This document shows, piece by piece, positions 7,701 through 10,951 of a stretch of 10,951 nt of DNA. Within the stretch, counting starts at the first letter, position 1, and each line of letters starts with the position of its first letter. The notes under the pieces were generated by a model, which was not told the origin of the DNA, made no database searches, and saw only the letters and a list, made by a program, of their open reading frames with translations. Both the position numbers and the translations under genes were made by a program. Origin of the DNA: Desulfuromusa sp. (GTDB taxonomy: Bacteria > Desulfobacterota > Desulfuromonadia > Desulfuromonadales > Geopsychrobacteraceae); the NCBI GenBank assembly GCA_021647765.1, contig JAKIUD010000088.1:1-10951 (forward strand), written 5' to 3'.

Positions 7701-8471
7701 AAGGACGCTATCCAGGAAGGTGGCAACAGCTGGTGGCCGGTCGAATGGTTTTCCGGTCAGGATGCCGTCAATGATTTGCTGTCCGGCACCTGGCACTCCG
7801 ATTTTATGTACGGCCTGGGGGGGAACGATATTCTCTTTGGTGGTGACGGGATTGATTCGCTGAACGGGAACGATGGTGATGATACTTTGGTTGGCGGTAA
7901 CAGTTTCGATTTACTGGTCGGTGGCAATGGTTCCGACACGCTGTTTGGGGACGGTGGCTGGGATTCTCTGAATGGCAATAGTGGTGATGATGCCCTGGTT
8001 GGCGGCGAAGGGAATGATTTATTGCTTGGCGGAAGTGGCAACGACCGGCTATGGGGTGATCAGGGTAATGATACCTTAAGCGGCGGCACCGGTGACGATA
8101 CCTATATATTTAATTTTGGTGACGGCAGTGACATTCTTTACGATCTTTCGGGAGCCGATAAAATCACATTCGCAGCTGATGTCATAAAGGAAGAAATCGC
8201 TTTCCTGAAAACCGGCACCAGCATGAAGATTGGTTACGGTGTTGACGATCAGATCACCATGAACTGCTACAGCGATTCAGAGACCGGTAACCGGATTGAA
8301 ACTATCACCCTGGCCGACGGCTCCTACATGACCGACGCCGATATCAACCAGCTGATTCAAGAGATGTCTGCCTATGCGATCACCGAGGGGATCAGTTTGA
8401 ATTCCATCGATGACGTCAAACAACAGGAACCATTGATGGCGATGATTGCTGATACTTGGCATGCGGCGTAA
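1725..8471 (+). CDS. Secreted RTX lipase (class-3-type lipase domain, RTX arrays, cadherin-like domains)
   Basis: This 2248-residue protein has no N-terminal signal peptide, as expected for a type I secretion substrate. Residues about 45-260 form an alpha/beta-hydrolase of lipase class 3 type: FRGTE at 67-71 (oxyanion region), TGHSLGG with nucleophile Ser128, candidate catalytic Asp217 (YSRSDLVGG) and a candidate His at 251 or 240. A linker leads to RTX nonapeptide arrays (GGxGxDxLx) from residue 436 to about 2127. These alternate with beta domains starting near GDGxDxIxD-like motifs (about residues 606, 1052, 1246, 1662, 2129) and with serralysin-like VNLETG...GGDAEGDTL stretches. Two cadherin-like domains lie at about 1748-1922. 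The C terminus (ADINQLIQEMSAYAI ... MIADTWHAA) is of the kind seen in T1SS substrates. Only two cysteines are visible. RTX arrays bind calcium and fold outside the cell. The exporter genes follow directly. Substrate (triglyceride or phospholipid) cannot be told. Confidence 0.93.
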   Translation: MQTNSDLIKNMGILAEEVYDNDNFLVGTPINADGTIYTVVATSADFGFSSGFQSMLLESDGKYIFAFRGTETESGVLELWRDLAITDIGNMGTGTAPQQMKDAMSFVHEMRNQYSGINATNTTFTGHSLGGSLASMASYVYGFDAYTYNGFGINNILWDADDTGAVDHPNEMTPDEFGGWTDTYQTLGEHLESLGVTVQGTTNKTNNIIHVGYSRSDLVGGILTDIISGQIGDTHFVVNHTGDSGGGLDNHDKAKLNESIAIYNNILTLFPAQDYASLTEILNPIYPEDQKVERFLTSLGEIVAAVTVDNHVTWSENIKATNITNLTLEDLTDISATSLENQATNPAYLYALLNLNPFAITGADYNLLNIDGELDIDNYSGQFIKDRAAFLYYTMPDHDNLDSIRYEQRGKDGFVVNDNEQSSIPSNYIFGTKEHDDIMGDQNEDHLYGMGGDDTLSGQGGDDIIEGGKGRDTMDGGTGEDTFFVQGTDTDYDIFNGGAGEYQDTIRGSSGDDTIRVHEFTADNSIERIIGNGGENVIAGTDMADTIDLSATQLIGIDRIEGGGGQDIITGSAGADTIYGGSQGLVEDNAIDTLKGGAGHDIYHIGNGDIISDSDNQGTIWFNGQQLSNLIFTRQGETSDIYKTDDYMTRLDTATNTLSIYDRNTMHNFTIENFTSGSLGITLADYVAPQDVSDITLAGTADHDEMGIINLGSDQTSWQLAYTSFPEGTTNNSPFFSTPLPAIAPHLSVTGGDSGDFLFGFQSHDHINGGDGSDVIMGYLGSWGGTEFTMTGPLEGDLIEGGSGNDWIQGSGGDDQLSGGEDNDIIQSYDGKDYLSGDTGNDVLAGGTDDAILEGGEGNDALFGDGYFTDSVNVTTDNIDSFGITYTYADAGYAIGYTSLNFNIHNDAPEPGNDILSGGLGRDWLDGGAGNDILLGGDNADSLFGGTGDDHLSGGTGNDWLVGDSGDLTGTGNDTLSGGVGNDLLYGLGGNDVLHGDAGNDDLYGGDGADILTGGDDSDYLSGGAGNDILIGGRGTDTLEGGAGVDRYILSAGDGVNWITDSGENIIEFTSVSSLEELSVSYATITDGAATIDQNGNSLWIEYGSGDLAIIEDGRVNSSLQFLLSDGTIHSTVDILNVVIDRIQGASDDDIISTGGGNDILYGNEGNDQLYGEDDNDALYGGSGIDLLYGGTGDDYLDGGTEDDQLFGEEGNDELFGNAGNDTLVGGAGTDVLEGGDGDDEYQFSVGDGTDFIMDTSGTNVVHFNDATGIEELQLSFVAIGENQSVINDPYGQDIRIGYAGSDAVVIQGGRTNNSINYTWGDVTVSHDEFIAQATRVLHGASGNDFLQGGSGNDRLYGEGGDDSLTGGEGADTLDGGIGHDKAYYWSSDAGVIINLATGEASGGSAEGDTLISIEEVEGSAYSDILIGSDGDDQLNGRDGDDQLLGGAGDDILVMSSGDDTLDGGDGNDTIHSSGSNVNLETGLAFYTLSWSHEYLPGTPITTLTNIENVEGGHNPDYIVGSNGANILNGNDERDSLFGRGGNDTLNGGRGTDFLEGGAGADILDGGVSEWGYGLWDGQWGYNSDQHTDTASYANSPSGVTVNLETGVGTGGDAEGDTLIAIEALEGSEFDDRLTGNAENNTLSGRAGADTLIGGLGDDHFHVGIESGHDWILDTGGIDTLYLDDSATPADIQVARAGDNVIITLEDASTIFIENWALPENQIESIHFNDGTVFSIESLLLVPQVEDYDLNLLEDQPLTGTIELRGATEGVSFTIEQNSTNGIFALSSDGSWNYQPTENYHGSDTVIVNVTNSTGGTANSTINLTIAPVNDAPVIESTEEPYQLLGTLIQEGDVSASDVDGDSLTYAVDTLPEHGSLAINATGHWIYTAEDSYCGADTAVIAVADGNGGTATTTLDFTVNVYSGGDLTIEGDGSAGLLLDGISKDQLHLTRQGDDLNIMIDEQGTLTLTDYFTATENGIDWLQTTDGPVYLAKDAIQEGGNSWWPVEWFSGQDAVNDLLSGTWHSDFMYGLGGNDILFGGDGIDSLNGNDGDDTLVGGNSFDLLVGGNGSDTLFGDGGWDSLNGNSGDDALVGGEGNDLLLGGSGNDRLWGDQGNDTLSGGTGDDTYIFNFGDGSDILYDLSGADKITFAADVIKEEIAFLKTGTSMKIGYGVDDQITMNCYSDSETGNRIETITLADGSYMTDADINQLIQEMSAYAITEGISLNSIDDVKQQEPLMAMIADTWHAA
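1857..2504 (+). other. Lipase catalytic domain (class 3 type)
   Basis: This segment covers about residues 45-260 of the large protein. Visible hallmarks are FAFRGTE, then TGHSLGGSLASMASY with the serine codon at 2106-2108, then YSRSDLVGG about 90 residues later, and histidines at 235, 240 and 251. Order and spacing fit the Ser-Asp-His triad of lipase_3 enzymes. The serine is secure; which Asp and His act is inferred. Confidence 0.88.
3030..3176 (+). repeat. RTX array 1
   Basis: This is the first calcium-binding nonapeptide block after the lipase domain (residues about 436-484): YGMGGDDTL, SGQGGDDII, EGGKGRDTM, DGGTGEDTF. A degenerate continuation with GGGGQDIITG and GSAGADTIYGG runs to about 3480. 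Confidence 0.85.
3824..4312 (+). repeat. Direct repeat copy 2 (RTX module inside the lipase-RTX gene)
   Basis: This is the intact partner of the copy at 1-490. It encodes residues about 700-862, a beta-rich stretch (INLGSDQTSW ... FFSTPLP) followed by RTX-like repeats interrupted by LGSWGGTEFTM. In this copy the RTX frame continues past the end of the repeat (LFGDGYFTDS), whereas copy 1 diverges there. Confidence 0.93.
4458..4865 (+). repeat. RTX array 2 (long)
   Basis: About fourteen consecutive nonapeptides are visible, for example SGGLGRDWL, DGGAGNDIL, FGGTGDDHL, SGGVGNDLL and EGGAGVDRY, with one longer unit around GDSGDLTGTGNDTL. It is the longest uninterrupted calcium-binding beta-roll of the protein (residues about 912-1046). 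A GDGVNWITDSG domain follows. Confidence 0.9.
5160..5449 (+). repeat. RTX array 3
   Basis: About ten nonapeptides (YGNEGNDQL, YGGSGIDLL, YGGTGDDYL, FGNAGNDTL, VGGAGTDVL and others) cover residues about 1146-1241, followed by a domain starting near SVGDGTDFIMD. The module order (array, then GDG domain) repeats that of array 2. Confidence 0.9.
5742..5877 (+). repeat. RTX array 4
   Basis: A short block of nonapeptides (QGGSGNDRL, YGEGGDDSL, TGGEGADTL, DGGIGHDKA) leads into a serralysin-C-terminus-like stretch with NLATGEASGG. Confidence 0.85.
5994..6147 (+). repeat. RTX array 5
   Basis: The nonapeptides IGSDGDDQL, NGRDGDDQL, LGGAGDDIL and DGGDGNDTI are visible, interrupted by VMSSGDDTL and followed by a degenerate NLETGLAFYTL stretch. 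Confidence 0.83.
6283..6426 (+). repeat. RTX array 6
   Basis: The nonapeptides include FGRGGNDTL, NGGRGTDFL and EGGAGADIL. A tryptophan-rich insertion with SEWGYGLWDGQWGY and a second NLETG...GGDAEGDTL stretch follow. Confidence 0.83.
6967..7491 (+). other. Pair of cadherin-like (VCBS/tandem-95 type) beta domains
   Basis: Two similar segments of about 85-90 residues lie at residues about 1748-1836 and 1836-1922. The first has GSWNYQPTENYHGSDT and ends APVNDAPVI. The second has DVDGDSLTY, GHWIYTAEDSYCGADT and ADGNGGTATTTLDFTV. These patterns are typical of cadherin-like repeats in large secreted adhesins. They separate the central arrays from the C-terminal array and may act as spacer or in cell-surface or carbohydrate contact. 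Confidence 0.8.
7788..8106 (+). repeat. RTX array 7 (C-terminal)
   Basis: Eleven nonapeptides in a row are visible, from YGLGGNDIL to SGGTGDDTY, covering residues about 2022-2127. The block lies directly before the final GDGSDILYDLSG domain and the secretion region. A C-terminal array in this position normally helps calcium-driven folding on emergence from the T1SS channel. Confidence 0.9.
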
Positions 8472-8488
8472 TCTGGAAGCGGATTTTT

Positions 8489-8599
8489 AACGCAGAGACG
8501 GAGAGATGCAGAGAAGATCAAAAGTAGAACACAGAGTTTTTTATGCAAAAAGATTTTGATCTTCTCTGCGAACTCTATCTTTCTCTCCACCTCTGCGTT
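8489..8599. repeat. Imperfect palindrome of about 110 bp, small mobile-type repeat
   Basis: The left arm AACGCAGAGACGGAGAGAT (from 8489) pairs with the right arm ending CCACCTCTGCGTT (8599), with two visible mismatches. The inner arm GCAGAGAAGATCAAAA (8508-8523) pairs perfectly with TTTTGATCTTCTCTGC (8554-8569). About 12 unpaired bases lie on the right side and a loop of about 30 bases contains a T run. It starts 18 bp after the lipase-RTX stop codon. AACGCAGAG-type palindromes recur in some Desulfuromonadales-like genomes as far as I recall. It could fold in RNA and attenuate transcription into the secretion genes, but no T tract follows it. Confidence 0.8.
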
Positions 8600-8647
8600 G
8601 AATGCTTTTGATTTGCAGGATTAATAATATTTTGGAGGGGAGTTTCC

Positions 8648-9966
8648 TTGTTCTATCCATCGCTACGCTGGACAGTTATAATTGTCCTGTCGCTATTTCT
8701 CTGTCTGGCCGGTTCAGGCGTTTACGCAGAAATCCTGACCTTCAAAGATATCCTTGCCGCTGGGCTACAAAATTCCTTCGACAGCAAAATCGTCCGGGAA
8801 GAGATTGGGGCCGCTCAGGCCACTGTCGCCGAACGACAAGCCGATTATTATCCGCAGCTATCGCTGCGTTTCGGCAATGAGTATGTCCATGTCTTTGCTG
8901 AAGATGGCGATATCGTTTCCGTTGGTGATGCCATCATTGCCGATAATGCCTCCGGCTATAAACATTCCCTGATCGCAACCGCCAGGTACAATCTGTACGA
9001 TTTCGGGATTCGCAAGCTCAGGGTCAAGAATTCCCGCCGTCAAGTACGCATAGCCGAACTGCAGAAACAACAATCCTCTTTTGAACTCCACAAAAAAATG
9101 CTGAATTTGTATGCCGACAGCCTGAAAGTGCAGCAACGGATTCGCGTGATGGCAGTGGTTGCCGAGCGCCAGAGAACGATTTTCCAGCTGTCCAAAAAGT
9201 TGCACCAAGCCGGAACCATTGGTCGTGAACAGCTCGGGAATGCTGCGCTGGAACTGGCGGAAACCCACAGCCAACTGGAAGATCTGCGAACCCGCTGGGA
9301 AAATCTGCTGGAGAGTCTCAGCTTCCACACCCGGCAGAACTATCGCGCCGAAGAGGTGGCTCTGGCTAATTTCCCGCAGATGGAAAAACCAGAAAAGATT
9401 ATCAATCCGGAGAGCTTTCCTGCTGTCTTGATCTACCGGCAGCAGATCGAAACCAAGCAGGCCGAACTGTCGATGGTCAAACGCTCGTTGTTACCCAGAC
9501 TGACCCTGTCGGGCTCTTACCGGATGTTCGGCAGCGATGACCACAGTTTCACCCGCTCCCTGTCCAACCTTAATTCCCGTGATGCCTCGGTGACCCTGTA
9601 TCTCGAATGTCCCATATTTGACGGGTTTGCCAACCGTGCAAAGCAGACCCGGATCAGACATGAACTCGCCAGTCTGCGTTACCAGAAACAGAAAAAGGAG
9701 GCGGAACTGCAACAGGAGCTTCTGCGACACTCAACGCTTATACCGCCTCTGCATCCATGGAGGAAGAGCGCCGCGAACAATTGACCCGGATTGCCGGGCA
9801 GCAAAGTGATGTTCGACGTCTGGTTGAACAACAATTGACCGACCAGATTACTGTCCATAATCGCATCATCGAGCTGTCCCGACGGCAACTTGATGTCGAT
9901 TTACGCCAGATCGATTATGCGACTTCCGCTCTGCTGCTTGCATTGATGAATGGAGTCGGTTCATGA
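8648..9966 (+). pseudogene. TolC-family outer-membrane channel of the T1SS, frameshifted
   Basis: The start is TTG at 8648, behind GGAGGGG; it yields a clear signal peptide of about 27 residues (hydrophobic core VIIVLSLFLCLAG, likely cut after VYA). The mature part has the alternating helical and beta pattern of TolC-type trimeric channels, with LTFKDILAAGLQNS at the start, LYDFGIRKL and a second-half counterpart CPIFDGFANR. The frame stops at 9784 after 378 residues. The next frame carries the missing end (NAYTASASMEEERREQL to the stop at 9964-9966). One base restored near 9727 gives a 1320-bp gene of 439 residues, a usual length for the family. The restored stop overlaps the exporter ATG, so the two genes were coupled. 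The break may be a real mutation or a sequencing error. Role: outer-membrane exit for the RTX lipase. Confidence 0.88.
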
Positions 9967-10892
9967 ACTCCGCCTTGATTGCCTTCGATGTCGTTGCTCG
10001 AATCAACCGGATTGATATTGATATCCGTGCGATTGAGCGCGAGTTCAGTTTGCAGGAAATTATTTCTCCAGAAGAGTTGTTACGAATTGCACAAAAGTAC
10101 GATTTCAAGGCGAAACTGAAAAAGATTCCAGTTGAAAAACTGGCTGAGTCCTATCCTCTGCCCGCTATCGCTGTTGGGTCAGCCGGATATTATGCTGTTT
10201 TATTGAAAATTAACAAGGAAGACAGTAAGTGCCTGCTGTTCGACCCGGTGGAGAAGCAAACTATAGAAAAAACCACCGAGGAGGTTGAAACAGAATTCGA
10301 ACAGTTCATCATCCTGCGCCACAAGAAAATCAATTCGCAAGTGGTCTTCGGTTTTGGCTGGTTCCTGCAGGAGATCATCAAGTTCAAGCGGATTATTGGT
10401 GAGGTGCTGCTCGGCTCCTTCGTCGTGCAACTGTTCGGTTTGGTGACACCACTGTTTACCCAGGTGATTCTTGACAAGGTCATTGTCCATCGCAGTCTGA
10501 CCACTCTGGATGTTCTGGCGGTCGCCTTTCTGGCAATTGCCGGTTTTGAACTGCTGCTGAACATCGCCCGAAATTACATCTTTATCCACACTGCCCACAA
10601 GCTGGATGCCAAGCTTGGTGCCAAACTGTTCAAACACTTGCTGGCATTGCCGTTCCGTTATTTTGAAGTGCGTCAGGTCGGTAATATTGCCGCCCGGGTC
10701 AGAGAACTGGACACGATTCGCGAGTTCATCACCAACAAAGCGGTCAGTGTCATTATCGACCTGTTCTTCTCGTTTGTCTTTGTCGCAGTGATGCTGCTCT
10801 ACAGTGTCAAGCTGACTCTGGTTGTCTGGATATTTCATATAGTGGCACAGCCCACAAGAAAATTGTCGAGCAAATGGCTCTGGGTTAGCTGA
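9963..10892 (+). pseudogene. T1SS ABC exporter (HlyB-like), truncated before the ATPase domain
   Basis: The ATG overlaps the stop of the TolC-like gene (ATGA). Residues about 1-125 form a C39-peptidase-like domain without the catalytic Cys; the only Cys, at 90, is not in the catalytic position. This fits HlyB-type exporters that bind RTX substrates without cleaving them. FGFGWFLQEIIKFKR leads into the transmembrane domain (helices near 145-165, 182-202, 260-285), with the family-typical LPFRYFEVRQVGNIAARVREL. Homology ends around VKLTLVVW (residue 289, base about 10829). The last 20 residues are unlike any exporter, and the Walker A, signature and Walker B motifs are absent. Family members are about 700 residues, so more than half is missing. 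An insertion probably split the gene; the rest may lie beyond the window. Confidence 0.88.
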
Positions 10893-10951
10893 GCCCTGTT
10901 GTTGTTGCAAAAATAGGCAGTTGCTTGAGGGATTTGGGAACTGCCAGGTTG
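10829..10951 (-). mobile_element. Probable end of an insertion element interrupting the exporter gene
   Basis: From about 10829 the sequence no longer codes for the exporter. On the reverse strand a frame open from the right edge ends at a TAA read from 10887 to 10885, coding for NLAVPKSLKQLPIFATTTGLS. This could be the C terminus of a transposase reading toward the exporter, with a tail of about 55 bases to the junction. No family can be named: only one end is visible, so terminal inverted repeats and target duplication cannot be tested. Confidence 0.4.

Noticed and set aside
3000..8041. Many short open frames on both strands over the RTX arrays
   Set aside because: Repeated GGN-GAT/GAC codons leave other frames free of stops; the products are low-complexity shadows.
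8598..8628. Possible promoter TTGAAT ... AATAAT before the TolC-like gene
   Set aside because: The spacing is 19 bases and transcription would start inside the ribosome binding site; A/T-rich chance is likely.
9721..9730. Programmed frameshifting in the TolC-like gene
   Set aside because: No slippery heptamer or downstream structure is visible, and TolC proteins are not known to use it.
9963..10320. N-terminal C39 peptidase activity of the exporter
   Set aside because: The catalytic cysteine near the N terminus is absent; the domain is the non-cleaving type found with RTX substrates.
10200..10910. Reverse-strand open frame of 236 codons over the exporter gene
   Set aside because: It is antisense to a clear HlyB-like domain; its Gln- and Asp-rich translation reflects the complement of hydrophobic codons.

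Overview
The window looks like a piece of a Gram-negative chromosome. It has a type I secretion (T1SS) locus with a giant calcium-binding RTX substrate, an outer-membrane TolC-like protein and an inner-membrane HlyB-like ABC exporter, all on the + strand. The taxon cannot be fixed from sequence alone. GC content near 50 %, the gene style and an AACGCAGAG-type palindromic intergenic repeat are compatible with a Desulfuromonadales-like (former deltaproteobacterial) host; this is a low-confidence inference.

Layout. Positions 2-592 hold the 3' end of a first RTX protein, whose start is off the left edge. About 490 bp of it duplicates an internal block of the large RTX gene, and it then ends in a short unrelated tail. 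Positions 593-772 are mostly non-coding, with one possible 40-codon ORF behind a good ribosome binding site. Positions 773-1735 encode a 320-residue protein with two N-terminal membrane segments. It overlaps by 11 bp the gene at 1725-8471, a 2248-residue secreted enzyme with an N-terminal class-3-type lipase domain (GHSLGG, Ser128). Behind the lipase come many RTX nonapeptide arrays, a pair of cadherin-like beta domains and a C-terminal secretion region. A roughly 110-bp imperfect palindrome lies at 8489-8599. The TolC-like gene (8648-9966) follows, broken by a one-base frameshift near 9727. The exporter gene starts with an ATGA overlap at 9963 and loses homology near 10829, before its nucleotide-binding domain. 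The sequence beyond that point looks like the end of an inserted element with a reverse-strand ORF terminus.

How the genes work together. The lipase-RTX protein would be secreted in one step through ABC exporter, periplasmic adaptor (not in the window) and TolC-like channel, then fold on calcium outside the cell. The tightly coupled membrane-anchored upstream protein may protect the producer or assist the lipase. As written, the TolC-like gene is frameshifted and the exporter lacks its ATPase half, so this copy of the secretion system appears non-functional unless another locus supplies the parts or the frameshift is a sequencing error.
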